Position numbers and translations under genes: made by a program. Shown here piece by piece: positions 12,323-26,889 of a stretch of DNA of 64,000 nucleotides. Below the pieces are notes generated by a model. That model was given only the letters and a program-made list of their open reading frames with translations. It was not told the origin of the DNA and made no database searches. The stretch lies in the NCBI GenBank assembly GCA_002007465.1, contig LNAC01000346.1, forward strand, positions 2,059,525 through 2,123,524, read 5' to 3'. This stretch comes from Ailurus styani. Taxonomy: Eukaryota; Chordata; Mammalia; Carnivora; Ailuridae. The first letter of the stretch is position 1. Each line of letters begins with the position of its first letter.

Positions 12323-14802
12323 CCCTCCCATGTTTTACTTCTACAAATGTATATAATTGGTTTCAACCCAAAGACCGACAAAACCAAATCAAAGGAACAT
12401 TATTTGGGGTATAATTCTGGCAAGATGTATATTCAATGATGCTTAAGTGATATTTGGTTATTTGATTTTAAAAATATGTTCTCTGTATATTATTTAGTGG
12501 ATAATGCTAACTATTGGTACTACAGAATAATTATGTAGTCTTTAATTCTACTCGCTCCCAACAATGTCACCCCTCCAATTCTTACAATATTGAAAGAAGA
12601 AAATTTACAGAATATTAGAAAATCTGAAGAGACCTGCAGCAGATCAGAGTTCATAAAGCTTACATACATTAGAGAGTAACAGAGAACTTCTCTTGTGGCA
12701 TATGGACTCTTACATAAGCAAGAAAAGTAAAGGTCTGCCGATTTTTCAATTTTCACCATGTAGGGTGGAGAAAACTAAATTACCTTAAGGATGTTTAGTT
12801 TTAATGAATACTTTCCAAGGCTATCTCCTAAAAGAAAAATAAATCCTCCCGATAAGTTCCTTGCAGAATAGCTAATCTTTCTAATTCTTTACAAATAGGC
12901 AACATATACTCTTCCTGTTGACTGGCTGAGGAAACACTTATGTTTGCCTCAGGTAGCCTAAGTTAATGAGAAAAAAATGACTCCCCTAAATAATTTTTTA
13001 TCCAGAAAATTTGTTTTCTATTCCCTCTCTGTAACTGTAATGACCAATGTAATTGATTCCTGAACATTTCTTCTGCTTAATGTAATTGATTGATGTAAGC
13101 AAATTGTGGTTACAGCACCCTTAAGTTCAAAAATGGGAATTGACATATTTCTGGCCAATGAGAAGTGAGGGTTCTATAAAGGTCTTCTCTCTCCTAAGAA
13201 AGAAACATAGTAACTGATGATCCTTAATCCCTTTACATTTTCTTGTCTGAAAATGACCGCTCAAATTGTCACAGTCATCTTTCTACCAACCTAAGTATAA
13301 TGCCAACAAAGAATGGCACACGGAAGTGACAGAAATAACTGGGTCCTTGATAATGTCATTAAGCAGATGATATTCCATCTCTGTAGCCATCCAAACTCTG
13401 GACATTATTCTTATTACATAATAAATTTCCTTAAATTTTAGGTGTCTTTTCTTCTATGTGGACAGCATAATAAATTGGTAAGCATAATACACTGGTCTCA
13501 TAATCAAGAAAGAAAAGGATAACAAAATTCCCAATTCAAAAAAAAAATTGAAAAAACATGTTCTGTAGTGTCCTTTATGTGTAAGACTGTACTATGTGCT
13601 AAAGGAGAATCAGAAGTGCTTGGAAAATAGCTCACTCCCCATTCAAAAGGGTGTAATTTGGATGGGGGATATATTTATTTATACCAATGAATAATGATAA
13701 TTCTATCAAGTAGGACAACTGACATTGATACTAAAAAACAAAATGCTCTAGTAAACAGAAAGGATTGTCATGTCCCCTAACATAACAAGGAGCCTTGGGG
13801 AGCAAAAAGCAATAAAAGGGAAAATTTGGTAACTGTCTTGGAGAATTCAGAGGAGTGAGATGAGCAAAAAAGTGAGTAGCAATTTCAGGAAGCTTTAGCA
13901 AAGGCACAAAACTTAAAAGGAATTTATTTTGAAAGGAACTAACAGAGCAGATTGAGTAAAAGAATGAGAGAGAGGAAGGGAGGGAAGCAGAAAATATACT
14001 GCAAGTAAGGGAATAATGAACAGTGGATAAAAATAAGACTGGAAACAGGGAGAGCCTTAGAAGTCAACAGAAATCTGGAGTTCATTAAACTTCATTGGAA
14101 ATCAAGAACTCCAGAAGTATATAAACAGAGAAGAAATATAGTCAGATTTTTATTTATTTAAGAGATAACATTGATGGTCATCATGAATGGATTAGATACG
14201 GAGAAAACGGAGATTCCCTTTTATAAGATAAACTCAGTTGAATAATGGTATTACCACTTACACTACAGGGAAATACTGAAATGCTTGCCACCTTATCAGT
14301 TTGGCCTGTCAGCTGAGGCTTTACTTGGTCTGCATCACAGCTCAGTTCTTTCTTTATCTAATACTACTTCCCCAGTGACCCTCTCACACGTGTTGATCCC
14401 AAGAACACTCCCTTACGAATACTCTATAAATTAATCTCCCTCTCCTGGTTGGCTTCTGGAGGAATTTAACCTATAGCACAACAGTAAGAATGGTTCCAGA
14501 TTCACATCCTTCCCTTGGAATGGAATCACGTCGGCCGGTTCTGATTATTTCATTTTAGGTCTAGCGGTGGGAGGAGGAAATGTCCAATCAATGTGCATAT
14601 CTATCCTGAACCTGTCCCACAGAGGGATACACAGAGTATTTCCTAGCTGAAAAGAGAGGACTTACGGACCAATAGTGGAAAAGCCTACTTGAAGTGAGAA
14701 GTATTCCATCCCATGGGTGCATACGCTTGCCCCTAAGTCTATTAAATCCCCATAGAAATAGTCTTTTCCATCAAGATCAGAATCTTATCCCTCTAATCTA
14801 AA

Positions 14803-14855
14803 TAACAACAACAAAACAAAACAAAACAAAACACCCCCAAAACACAAAACAAACC
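14803..14855 (+). repeat. A-rich (CAAAA)n simple repeat
   Basis: acaacaacaaaacaaaacaa and similar units, an imperfect simple repeat. Confidence 0.85.
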
Positions 14856-16460
14856 ACTTGGTGTACTTAAATTTTACTTTCTAGAGAGTAGAAATATTCT
14901 AAAAGGTCTAATTTTTACTCTCTTCCTCTACAGTCAGTTACTCATCAAAGCTTATTGAGCATATAACTCTACCATTCATTGTAGAAGATCCAAAATCTCG
15001 TTTGAACAGAGTAAAGATAATACGAAGGATATTTGCAAATATTCATTACTGAATTCGTTTGATAAAGGATGTTGCTAAAAATCCCAGTGATTCCACACTA
15101 AAGGCCTGTGGCAAATATGAAGCAATGATGGCCAGTTTTCAATAGGCACATCCTTGTTTGTACAAACACTTTTAAGTAAACATATATCCTAAAATTTGAT
15201 ACTTCCAATGAAAACTATCTACAGATTTTTTTTAATTTGCCAGAGGAAAATATCCCCAATCAGTCACTCCTAACTCAATTACGTGTTGTAGATTGCTTTA
15301 AGTCTACAGCATACAAAGGACATCCTTCAGCTCCACAGAGTCCCAACATGTGTGGTTTCTTCCACAGAGAAGTTTGGATTTTTGCTGAAGGGCATAGAGC
15401 CAATGCAAACCACGTAGGTCTAAACACTGCTAAAACACTCCATCTTGACACTTAAACTTGCTACTGTGGAGTACCTTTTAGCACTGGAGTGATTTATATA
15501 AATTTTCAATGTGGATACCTACATAAACACAAATTATTTCCTTTGTATACATAACCTTTTCATAAGTTATACATTTTATAAAGATAAAGGAATATCAGTT
15601 GGGCAGAAAATCTCTAGTACAGACCTTAATTTTACAATGTGTTCAAATAACCATTTATTTCAATAGTATCATGAGGGAAATCAGTATTTCACAAACATTT
15701 ATTTTATTGAATATTAGCACATTTCAAGGATGGAATGCAGCCAAAGAGAGATTTGCTTAAAATAGTCACAGAAGGAAGTTATGTTATCAGAATTTATTTT
15801 AAGCAATGATCTAATACACTCATTTCAGATAAATGAACTTTTTCTTCTAATCCCTGAAGGCAGAGAATAGCACAAGAACACATTCCCTTAAAAGTATGAA
15901 TTGCTTTTGCTCTTATACTAAAACTGAGACATATTTGGAAAAATGCTTTGTTAGCCATGTAGCAGCTCTTAAAGCAAAACTGTGAAACTAAGATTTTCTT
16001 TGGTGGCTTTCATAAAAGGAGTTATCTCTTAAGATATTTACTGATGATTGAGCTATTAGTTGATACCATCAATAGGCTCTCTAATACAAATACTTTTTAA
16101 AAAAATTACTAAGGAAAAAGTATACACCTAAAAATAAAGGGAATGGAACTATAATGGCAGAATGAAGGTAAGCTTTTCAAATTTTAGCACATAATTCACT
16201 GCTTATCACACTACGGAATAATATTTTTTAAGAAGATAATCTTATGAGTTTGTAAGTGTATTTGGATTATCACAAATTAAGAACAACTACTGGCAACATT
16301 TAACCCTCAAACCTTCTTCTAGAGTCGTCTAATTTCGTCTAATACATGCATATACATTTGTATTCAAAGACTATTTCTTTATCAAGTCTGAGCATTCATA
16401 ACAGATATCTTCTTTTCTTTTAGTAGACCTCAAAAATGGACAGGAGAATGACTTAAAAAT

Positions 16461-16610
16461 TAAATTATTAAAAGGCAAAAAAACACTGTTAATGTAAAAT
16501 GTAATGTAAAAAAGCAATATTAATACATATGGGGATAAATTATTAAAAGGCAAAAAACATTGTTAATGTAAAATGTAATGTAAAAAAGCAATATTAATAC
16601 ATATGGGGAT
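16461..16610 (+). repeat. Two-copy tandem duplication, unit about 75 bp
   Basis: Copy 1 (16461-16535) and copy 2 (16536-16610) both start taaattattaaaaggcaaaa and end acatatggggat. They differ by an A-run length change and one C/T substitution (cactg / cattg). No N marks a seam. It lies in AT-rich intronic sequence without coding potential. Confidence 0.93.
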
Positions 16611-17679
16611 CAATATTTTGCCTATGCAGACTAAAGCCCCTAGTCCTGAATGATATTCGAATAACTGAGCAATGAATATTTAGTTATTAAAAGCATTTCA
16701 AAATTAGAGGTTTAAATTTAAAGGGGTCATTGTAGGTGAAAGCTATTTGAAGCTTCAAAGTCCTATGATGACTTATAAATAGCCCTTTCTGAATGGAAAG
16801 AATCCTCTGTTAATTCAATATTGGAGACTATTGACCTGAAATCTTGCAATGGTTCCTAGGATTTTTTTTTTTTTTTGCAATACTTCTGAAAAGGGAGAGA
16901 AAGAAAAAACAACCTAAGATGTCTTGTAGATGCAGAATAGGTCATGTACCATGTCTTCTCACCATTCAATCCCTTCCAGTCTTGCTATCCATCTTGGCTT
17001 GCCAAAATATTGGTATTTGCTAAAGTACCAGCTATTAAGTCATAATTTATAAGGCCTAAAGTGTGACACTGTTTCCTTTGGGTACCATACTACTAACTGA
17101 AATTGTAAAGCACGGCAGCAGCTGCCTTTTGGTTTTTCAATAACTAGCATATATTTTCTTTTAGTGGTAGATTGTTCTTCATGAGCCCATAGTTGGGGGT
17201 ATTATTAATCTTCACCCTCTGAGTGTGATTGGGCCATCGGAAAATACTATCCAGTTAAAATACATGAGTGTGAAAAAAAACCAGTGTGGTGCTAAAATGC
17301 CACCATAGTTACACTGCTAATTTAAAGTATGGTTATTTGTTAAGTGAAAGTTAATAAAAAACTTAATTTTACAATAATTTCTATAGATATAAATGTTAAT
17401 TATTAATAACTCACTTGCCAGCTTTTCAATCTGAAACATTGTATTTCTCTTGTATAATCCCTTTCATTCACATCCTCAAAGGTTTTATTAGTTTGCTTAT
17501 TCACTCTTAACAGAGAACATGTGTATGTACTTAAATCCACAAAAATCCAAAACATGTATACAAAGCAAGGTTTCTTTTAATATGTTCTTTTTGGAGATAT
17601 AAATGACCTAATGCATTTGATATCAAGTCACTTAAAACAAAAGAAAAGGAAGGAACAGATGAAGATAAATGCATATTCA

Positions 17680-17928
<249 letters not shown>

Positions 17929-19454
17929 TTAATTAGCAAAATATTTATTTGCCTCAATACACACATTTTCACACTCTGTAAATGAATATATACAACAGGA
18001 ATGCTCCAATTTAGATATAAGCAAACAATTTACAGCTTTAAGCACACACTCATTTAGAAATCAATGTGGTTTATGACATTTGTATTTTGTTGATATAATA
18101 TTGATCTTACATATGAAAAAATGCAAGACACTAAAGTGAGTATCAAAGCAATTAAATGCAAAATATTTCACAACTCTGGTCATCTTCTTAAGTCATAAAT
18201 TAAAGCATCAGTCTACAGTACATTTGCACACGGGTTGAATCAATCAATATATGCAAAGTAAACATCAAACTAAGTGTGTGACAAACCTCAGAGCATTTCT
18301 TTGCCCTCTACTTTTGATAATGTTAAGACTCATGGCTGTGTTTGAGGATTTTACTTTTCCTATTTCACGTATTCAGGAAGTAAACAAAGCAGCCAAATCC
18401 AAGAAAATGGATTCTGAAAGAAAATGATCCTGAACCAGTAACGGTTTCAAAATTGTAAATTGTAAAGCAGGAACGGACCTTGAAAATCAATTAATACAAA
18501 TGCATGGTTTTATAAATGAAGGTATTTAATTCCTCCAAGGTGAAGTCACAACATCACGTGGTGGTAAAGCTGATAACATAACCTCAGTCCCAGTCTCCAT
18601 TTCTCTTTGACACTTGTCTGTATGTCTTTTTTTCAATCATGATTTTGATATGGACAGACTCTTATTTAAATTTAGGTCCGGATTTACAGAAATCCAAATC
18701 TTTTAAATAGATTTTGCCTCAAGTACTTGTCATACCCTCTCATTTTCTACAACTGTGTAATATTGAATACCAATAAAGTAATAATATCACTCGTTACTTA
18801 TTAAAGTCCATTAGATATTGCTGGACTTTAAAAATAAATCATTATTTTCAAGTAAGTCATTATTAAGTGATAAGAAAAATATAGAGATAACGTCTCAGAA
18901 ATAGGTATCAAGATACTTCTAAAATGTATTATGACAGTTTTTAACCTCTGTAAAAGAGATCTTTGAGTCTTTGTAATTTAAAGCCTATATATTCCATATA
19001 TCAACTGTAGGCTTTACTATTATTTCACATCTTGAGAATTCCCTTCACTCTTTTTTACTAATTTACAGTGGTTAAATACTATTTCCCTTATTCAGCAAGA
19101 CAGATTTTGATCTTAGTTTTGACAAACCATAAGGCTGTATGCTGGAGAACATATGATACTATCTGAATTCTCAGGTGAGTGTGGTTTTATTAATGTTTTT
19201 GACTCACGCTTTATGTACACTGGATAGAAGACTGAATTCTACACTAATTATTTTCTACTAAGCTAGATATAACTTTAATAGTTCTTCAGACCAGAGACAC
19301 ATGGAATAATATTTTCTAGAATCTCTAAATACAGTAAGCTTATTTTTGTAAGACTCATATCCAATAGATACTCCATACTAACTATAAAGAAGAACTGAGG
19401 AAAGAATAACATAAGTTATTAATAAATCATGGAGGTGTGAGGAATAAAGGACTT

Positions 19455-19530
19455 AATACAGGATCAGCATTAGAATGGTGCCTGGCACACAGTAAGTGCT
19501 ATAAACTATCAGCCATTAAAATCATGATGA
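19455..19530 (+). repeat. MIR fragment
   Basis: 'gtgcctggcacacagtaagt' followed by 'gctataaactatcagcc' is a good match to the MIR 3' region. Confidence 0.75.
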
Positions 19531-19555
19531 TGTATTATTTAAACTTTCTACAAAA

Positions 19556-19682
19556 TCTATAAAAAGGAAGTTATTATATTTCCCAACTCATGTAATTGTT
19601 AGGATGATTAAAGGAGATAGTTTATATAAGGAAGGTAGGAAAATCTTGAAGATAGGAAAAGTTCAATAAATATTGACTGTTA
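19556..19682 (+). repeat. MIR-like fragment
   Basis: 'aattgttaggatgattaaag' through 'gttcaataaatattgactgt' follows the MIR order of motifs. Confidence 0.6.
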
Positions 19683-19830
19683 CTTTGAGTGTGATTATTA
19701 AATTCCAGTTTGAGCAAAGTAAGTTCTATAAAGAAGAATGTTATCTTGTCCTCCATTAAACCTGAGTTGTGAAGATGACACCTTCTCTTTTTTTTTTTAT
19801 AATACCAGACTAATATTAAAAAGCTATTCA

Positions 19831-19961
19831 GGGGATGCCTAGGTGGCTCAGGCAGTTAAGTGTCCGACTCTTGATCTCTGCTCAGGTATTGATCTCATGG
19901 TCATGAGTTCAAGCCCCACATTGGACTCCACACTGGGCATGGAGCCTACTTAAAAAAAAAA
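19831..19961 (+). repeat. Short SINEC (old subfamily)
   Basis: ggggatgcctaggtggctca head, ends 'catggagcctacttaaaaaa' without the CT-rich domain. About 131 bp, the shorter Can-SINE form. Confidence 0.88.
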
Positions 19962-20308
19962 GTTCACAAATAATTATAAGTATCTATTATGTGTTAGGCA
20001 TTGAGCATGTAGTTAAGGGTGTGGTCATGACTAAGCCTGGCCTTCAAGGGGCTCACAAAATAATCCATAAATATTTACATATACAAAATACAATATAAGT
20101 GAAATAAATTCTAATACAAGTATACACAAAAGAAATCTTTCAAGTAATTGTGCATTACCGTATAAAAGAAGATGATAATTGACAATAGTGTTGAAAGACA
20201 AATGGAAGCTTTACAGAAAAGATATAAAGAAAAGTTTACTCAAGGCAGAAGAACACAGGAATGTACAAGGACATACATCATGATATGTCGTATTCACACA
20301 CAGCATTT

Positions 20309-20490
20309 AAAAAATTTTTTAAAGATTTTATTTATTTATTTGAGAGAGAGAGAAAATGAGCAGGGTGAGGGTCAGAGGGATAGGGAGAGGCAGAGTCCCT
20401 GCAGAGCAGGGAGCCCAATGTGGGACTCAATCCCAGGATCATGACCTGAGAAGAAAGCAGATGCTTAACTGACTGAGACCCCCAGGTGCT
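20309..20490 (-). repeat. SINEC
   Basis: Antisense SINEC flanked by a 16-bp near-perfect duplication (ttcacacacagcattt / ctcacacactgcattt) at 20293-20308 and 20491-20506. Confidence 0.93.
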
Positions 20491-20519
20491 CTCACACACT
20501 GCATTTTTAATATGTCTCC

Positions 20520-20645
20520 TACTCTGCAGTGTGAACTCCTTCAGCACAAAGACTGTGTCTATCTAACTTATCTTTGAATCCACAGCACTACCTCAGTGTC
20601 CTGGAGACAAATTAAGTACTTGTTAAATATCTGTGGAACTAAAGT
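20520..20645 (+). repeat. LINE-2/MIR 3' terminal fragment
   Basis: 'gtgaactccttcagcacaaa', 'gactgtgtctatctaactta' and 'aattaagtacttgttaaata' follow the LINE-2/MIR ending. Confidence 0.65.
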
Positions 20646-23600
20646 AGAGTTTGGTATGCTAGAACATACAGAATATGTGAGGCTGGGCATCAAGGCAGCC
20701 TCCAGATAATTAGCCAAAAATGGCACGCTAGGGACTTTGGTTATCATCTAGGTAACCAGAAGCCACTAAAATATATTACACAGAAAAGTGACAAAGCCTT
20801 TAACTGAAAGTTGGACAAAAAGTCTGGCTGCAGTGTTCAGGATGGATGAGAATTGGAAAAGTGGGAGCAAGGAGACTACCCAAAAGTTTCTGAAAGATGG
20901 TAAGTCCCTGAGTTATAGCAATGCCAAAAAGGGGAGCAAGATGTTTAAGAATCTTGCATCTCATTTGTTGTTTCTGCTGGTACTGCCACGGAAATAAAGT
21001 TGAGGTAGTCACTTGCTTTCTTTTCTTTTACTATAACCAATTCTATTGGTTTTAGTTTCAAATGTGACAAGGAAAACAGCTGTGAAAATAGTGACTAACG
21101 TAAAGTATTATCATTTCAGAATGATTTAATGTTGCCTTGTGGACAATGTTAGCATCAAAACGATTAAAGCATGGTTCGCCAATCCTTTGTAGCCAAACTA
21201 AATAATTAGACTTAGGCATTACACATGAAAATTTCTGAGGCTGACGCATACATTTTGAAACGACCTTGGGACAGGGATTGGAACAGGTTCCCTCTTCCCC
21301 AAGCAGCTTATCTTTCTTGCATTTCTGCCAAACCAAGCAAAGTCATTTTTGTTTCCACAGGATCATCAACTAAAGCCCAGGGGGGAAAAAATCAACCCGG
21401 GGTGTGTGTGTGGGGGGAGTAGTTAAGTCCAGACTCTGCACCTTCACACCTAAAGCTAATACACCCCCAGGATTTCTGGAATCAGAAATGGATGTGGGCT
21501 CTGCAGACTGAAAACTCATGAATGTTAAAGACTAAAAATTTGGCAATGTATTTCAGAGCTTTATTTTTTTCTCCCCCTACACTGGCAACTCTCAGACATG
21601 TAATTTTTAAGAATGTCCACAATTTATAATCCTTTTGAACAGCAACTCTGGATGGTGGGGTGAGCGTGTTGCTTCACACATGCCATTCAGAGGAGGCCTG
21701 CTCTGTACATACTCAGCCCACCTCACTTCTCAGAGGACAGCAGAATTTGTCTCTAGGTCCAAAATGCATTCTTTGTTCTATCTACCTAAACCTTTGACCT
21801 AATCCACTGTAATCACTCCTTCTAACTCTTCTTCTAGCAATTCATTGTCCTATCACCTTATTCTCAGTTTGTAGTGTCTCTCAATGTCCCAGGCCCTCAA
21901 ATTCCCACTCTTGGTCTAGCAATATACTTTTGGAAAAGCTACAAGCTGATTATTTCTGAAATAAATGAAACAAGGATTAGTAATTTATTCCACTAAGGTA
22001 AATACAGAAATCATTTCCACGATGGATTTTAATCAAATGATGACACAGACAAAGTGTTCATGTTCCATGATCAATAAACCACTGCAGAGCAATAGGATGG
22101 TTCTGAGGATCAAAAACCCTATAAACAACATGATTTTTCCTTTGTCTGTATGTGTGTGTGTGCATTTTTCTGAAGGGAATGTCCTCAACATCTCCTGATA
22201 CCTGACCAGGAGTCACAGAAACTTTATATTTCCCACATGTAGTTAATAACCATATTGTGAATAATTTCTCATTTCTAGCACAAAAAAAGTGAGTCCCTAC
22301 CTTTATAAAACTTGACTTTGAAGGCAAAATCCTGAGTCACCTAAGACCACCAGGTACTCTGCACATGCTGCAAAGACTCTGGTAGCAAGTTCCAATCTCA
22401 TGGATTGAACAGCCTACCGCAGAGGAAATGTTTATCCACAACAAAAATGAAAATATACTTGTGACAGAGGGCAACAGTACTTAAAGTCGTAGACTGCTAA
22501 ATATTTTTGATAAGAAATTCCCATACGCATTTCTTTTAGCAAGATGAATAATGCTACTTCAGTTCTCTCATCGTTATGTGTGGGTGGAGACACCAAATGG
22601 TCTCTAAGCTCTTTCCGATAATGGAGTTCTCTGGCATTAAAACATTATGCCTAACTTTGTTAAAATTAGGGAGGTATCAAGTAAACTCTCCTTCACCTAT
22701 CTATTCCTCAGCATTTCTCTGTTCCTTGGAGCAGATCGCCTCTACCTTTGGGAAGAACAGAAATAGAGCATAAAGAAATTCCAACTGAAAGGAAATTCAT
22801 TCTATCAATAATCCTTGTTGGATTCATGTGTTACCAATGCAATGAGGTCCAGAATGGTTAAGTGGGCTTCACAAAACCAATTTACTCTTAACGGTGAAGC
22901 TCAGCAACAGTGAAGCTCCTCACTCGCAGCCAGATGTCCCCAGATGAGGGGAAGGCTACAGATCCTGTAATCCCTGCCCCTACATGAAATAAACATTTGT
23001 TCTGAAAAGAATTCTTTGTATCTCCCTTTTAGTGTCCCTTAATACAATTGTTCATTCAACCTGAAGAACATTTGACCTGATGGTCTACATTCTTCCTCTT
23101 CACTCCAGAAAGGAAGGGAGTGGTTAGTCACTTTGAATCTAATAAATTTAGGATTAAGCAACACAGACTTCCTCAGTGTTTGACTGTTAAGTGAACAAGA
23201 TCCCATACACTTGAAATCACATTTATTGCTGAACAGGGTGGAGTTGACAGTTTCTCTCACAAGAAGACAACATAGCTAAAAAATGGCTTCCTACATCCTT
23301 TAAAGAAGAACACTTAACAGATTTTTTTTAAAAGAAGATAATCAAAGTTTAAGAAGATAATCAAAGGCAGAACTTCATGGAGTAAAAAGAAAATCACCTT
23401 TGAGGAAAGTCAATTTCTAATCTACTCCAATCTAAGGAATAGAATTCCTTAGCTCCGACACAAAATGAACCCAGATCAAAACCTGATCGCTTTTCCCTAC
23501 CATCTCAATATATTCAGCATAAAATCTTATCATACTCACTCCTATTTGTCCTGAAAGGAAATCACCATTATTTTATCAGTAAGGCTGTTCTGAGGGTTCT

Positions 23601-24653
23601 TGAAATATGGTCACCTTTCCAGCGTGTTCCTCGAAAAGCTAAGTAAAGAAGTAAAGGAGTTTTTATTCCTGTCTTCCCATAAATTCAGCTTTCCTCCCTT
23701 GATCTCTGAATCCTCAAGGCTTTCATGCTGTTAGCATCTAAAGACTCCTTCTATGGAATTCCTTCTTCCCATAGTTTCCAGAAATGTTTTGGCTACCAAA
23801 CCATTCCCCCCCAAAAAAGCCTGTTCTCAGTTTGGGTCAGGAGTTGAGTAAAGGGAGGTAGCTATTCATTTCAAATGAAAATTAGTCCCTAATGTTGTGA
23901 CTCATTGAATTCCTTTGGCTCTCTGTGAACGTGTATTTGCTTCCTCAGTTTGATCCAAGGAAAGGCATGGATTCTGTCTTGGAATCAAACTTTGGAAATT
24001 TAACTCATCTTAAATTGGCCCCACCTGACTTTCAGTTGGTTTTCTGAGGCTTGAGATCATATGAAAAGATCTTGGTTACCAAGATAGCTCACTTCCACCT
24101 ATCAAAAATACAAATTATTCTCTATTTATGTACACTCAGTCTCCATAGCTAACTGCTCAACAATATCAAATACATTAAAAATATTATTCAGACCTAAAAT
24201 CCTTACAAAAGACTGCTTCAAAATTATAGGTATTATATTATCTTTATGCTTTCCTAAGTGAGAAGTCCAGCCTTATTTTTCTCCTTCCTTCCAAAAAAAA
24301 AAAAAAATCAGATTTCCATTTGCTCTTTTCCAATGGAATGCTGACGATCATTCTGCTCATTAGGTATTAGAACATTCTCTATGTTAATAATAAATCAGAT
24401 GGTACCATGTAGGGAAACATAAATTAGAAACAAATAAAGTCTATTATATCATCAGAGCTTTGTTCTTGCCAGGACAGGATGTGCAGTAGAGTGTGACAAT
24501 TTTACATTGTCACATTTCCATCAACATCCATGCTTTTAAATCACAGGTTTATTCTTATTTGGCTAGCATTCAACAGTAGATACTTTATATAATCCATCAC
24601 ATGTGAGATTCATAATTTATGATTATGAGTCCTTTTAAATTCTCAAAAGCTTT

Positions 24654-24863
24654 GGGCGCCTGGGTGGCTCAGTGGGTTAAAGCCGCTGCCTTCGGCTCAG
24701 GTCATGATCCCAGGGTCCTGGGATCGAGGCCCACATCGGGCTCTCTGCTCGGCAGGGAGCCTGCTTCCTCCTCTCTCCTCTCTCTCTGCCTGCCTCTCTG
24801 CCTACTTGTAATCTCTCTCTCTGTGTCAAATGAATAAATAAAAAAAAAAAATCTTAAAAAAAA
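24654..24863 (+). repeat. SINEC, young and nearly intact
   Basis: gggcgcctgggtggctcagt head, 'gtgggttaaagccgctgcct', CT-rich body and tail. The flanking 16-17 bp duplication (aattctcaaaagcttt, ending at 24653 and 24879) is perfect, indicating recent insertion. Confidence 0.96.
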
Positions 24864-25056
24864 AATTCTCAAAAGCTTTGCTGTGATAATTTTTCCCATT
24901 GACCTATAAAAGAAGGCTAACATTATAAGTACCTAGTACATTTCCAGAAAAACAAGGTCAGAAGTAGTTGAAGTAGTTGACAGGATAATTCCGGGAAGAC
25001 TGAATCTACTTTGACAATTATTTTCTTAACTCCCTTAATGGTCTTGAGATTTTCTT

Positions 25057-25259
25057 TCTTTTTTTTTTTTTTTAAAGATTTTATTTATTTGACACAGAGA
25101 GAGAGAGATCACAAGTAGGCAGAGAGGCAGGCAGAGGGAGAGGGGGTAGAAGGCTCTCTGCTGAGCAGAGAGCCTGAGGCGGGTCTTGATCCCAAGACTC
25201 TGAGATCATGACCTGAGCTGAAGGCAGAGGCTTTAACGCACTGAAGCCACCCAGGCCCC
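25057..25259 (-). repeat. SINEC
   Basis: Antisense copy with a perfect 14-bp duplication cttgagattttctt at 25043-25056 and 25260-25273. Confidence 0.95.
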
Positions 25260-25999
25260 CTTGAGATTTTCTTGATTTTCAAATTTTAGGGAATGTTTAA
25301 AATCAGACACCATATCACAAATGAATTTGGATTGGTTTTTAATCAAGTAAGTAAATTTAATTTTTATAAAATCAGAGGGTATTTATAAAATACCACCTAC
25401 TATGGATTCTAAATAGCAAGACAAATACAATAGGAACAAATAATTCCATAAGTTAAGATCATGACAAATGAATGTACAGAGCAAAGAGCTATGAGAATAA
25501 CTTTTAAAAAGGACAATATTTATAACAACATTACTTTTTAAAATTAATCATATTCATCAAAATTAAGTACATGCATACCAGAAAGTAACATTAAAAGGCA
25601 TATGTAAGCCATCTGTCTCCTCCTTTGCCCACCTCCGATCTAGTCCCCATAATAAAACACTTAGTAGTTTACTTTCTATTCCTTTTTATATTTCTAAATA
25701 ATATGAATATGTTATCTTTTAAAACACTTTTTTCAGACATTTTCATTGAATTCCCATTACAGAAGCTGAGGATCTAACTTTCTGATGCCAACTCTTTCCC
25801 TCCAACCAAGCTCCTACTGTAATAACACACCCGTTTTTACAAAAGCTGTATTCAGTAATTCCATTATTTTCACAATGTACTCTTTCTTACTGAGAAAGTA
25901 GTTTTCTGATTATACTTTCTTTCTTGAAAAAAAAACTATTGCTTTTATTAAAAATTTCCCAGTTGTGACATTTGTTTAGTTTTTAAATCATGATCAAAT

Positions 26000-26038
26000 T
26001 TTTTTTTAATATTTTATTTATTTATTTATTATTTATTT

Positions 26039-26087
<49 letters not shown>

Positions 26088-26237
26088 GGCAAGAAAGGGA
26101 ACACAAGCAGGGAGAGAGGGAGAAGCAGGCTTCCCGCCACAGAGGAGGGAGCCCGATGCGGGGCTCTATCCCAGGATGCCAGGATCAAGACCTGAGCTGA
26201 AGGCAGACGCTTAACGACTGAGCCCCCCAGGCACCCC
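26000..26237 (-). repeat. SINEC with a long (GA)n run
   Basis: Antisense copy with a (GA)n stretch of about 46 bp at 26041-26087. Perfect duplication aaatcatgatcaaat at 25985-25999 and 26238-26252. Confidence 0.95.
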
Positions 26238-26299
26238 AAAATCATGATCAAATCTTTCCACACTTTCTGAAAAGTGCCTCCATAAAATTTGCATATGAA

Positions 26300-26880
26300 A
26301 TTCTGTCAGATTGTTTTTTATTTTTCTTCTGGAGACATCTCTACTGGGCCCTTTCTTCTCCCTACAGACTGGATTGTCTGTTCTCTCACTGGAGGGACAG
26401 CTTTCTCAAACTTCCTTCCACCTCTCTCTTATTATGAATCCCATCTTTCCTAGATCCTGTGTCTTCCTCCTTGCTTTATCTTCTTAATTTTGGTGAGCAC
26501 ATCTCCAGAAGCTTCCTAAGAAAGGGTGAGTGAGATTAAATTTTTGAATCTTTCCATGTGTGAAAATCCCTCTAATTATTATTAACAGGGGGGCTAACTA
26601 CAGAATTCTGGGTGGAATAGCATTCACCCTCAGTGATCTGAGGCACATGAAAACGATGTTCCAGCTTTCAAAGTCATGACTGAGAAGTCTCATGTCATCA
26701 TATCCCCAGCCTTTGATTATGTCTTTATTGTTTCCAGAAGTTATTTGAATCACCTCTTCACTCTTACTATTAGGAAGTTTAAAATAATTGAAGTGAATAC
26801 ATCTTGGGTTTTGTTTGTTTGTTTTTTGCTGTTTTTTATTTATCATGCTGGGTACTCAGTGTGACATCTGATCTAAAATT
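26300..26880. repeat. Ancient LINE-like dispersed repeat (L1M/HAL1 type?)
   Basis: Phrases such as 'ggctaactacagaattctgg', 'aaacgatgttccagctttca' and 'tgactgagaagtctcatgtc' recall a widespread ancient mammalian repeat ('tggctgggtatagaattctaggttg ... ttgagaagtc'). The family assignment is from memory and uncertain. The frames across it are broken. Confidence 0.45.
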
Positions 26881-26889
26881 TAATGTCCA

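Noticed and set aside
15237..15455. 72-residue plus-strand frame in SINE-free sequence
   Set aside because: No recognisable motif, no ATG at its start, no splice evidence, and ordinary intronic composition.
24654..24730. tRNA-like heads of SINECs as tRNA genes
   Set aside because: They are tRNA-derived SINE promoters without a complete tRNA fold; the same head recurs in dozens of dispersed copies.
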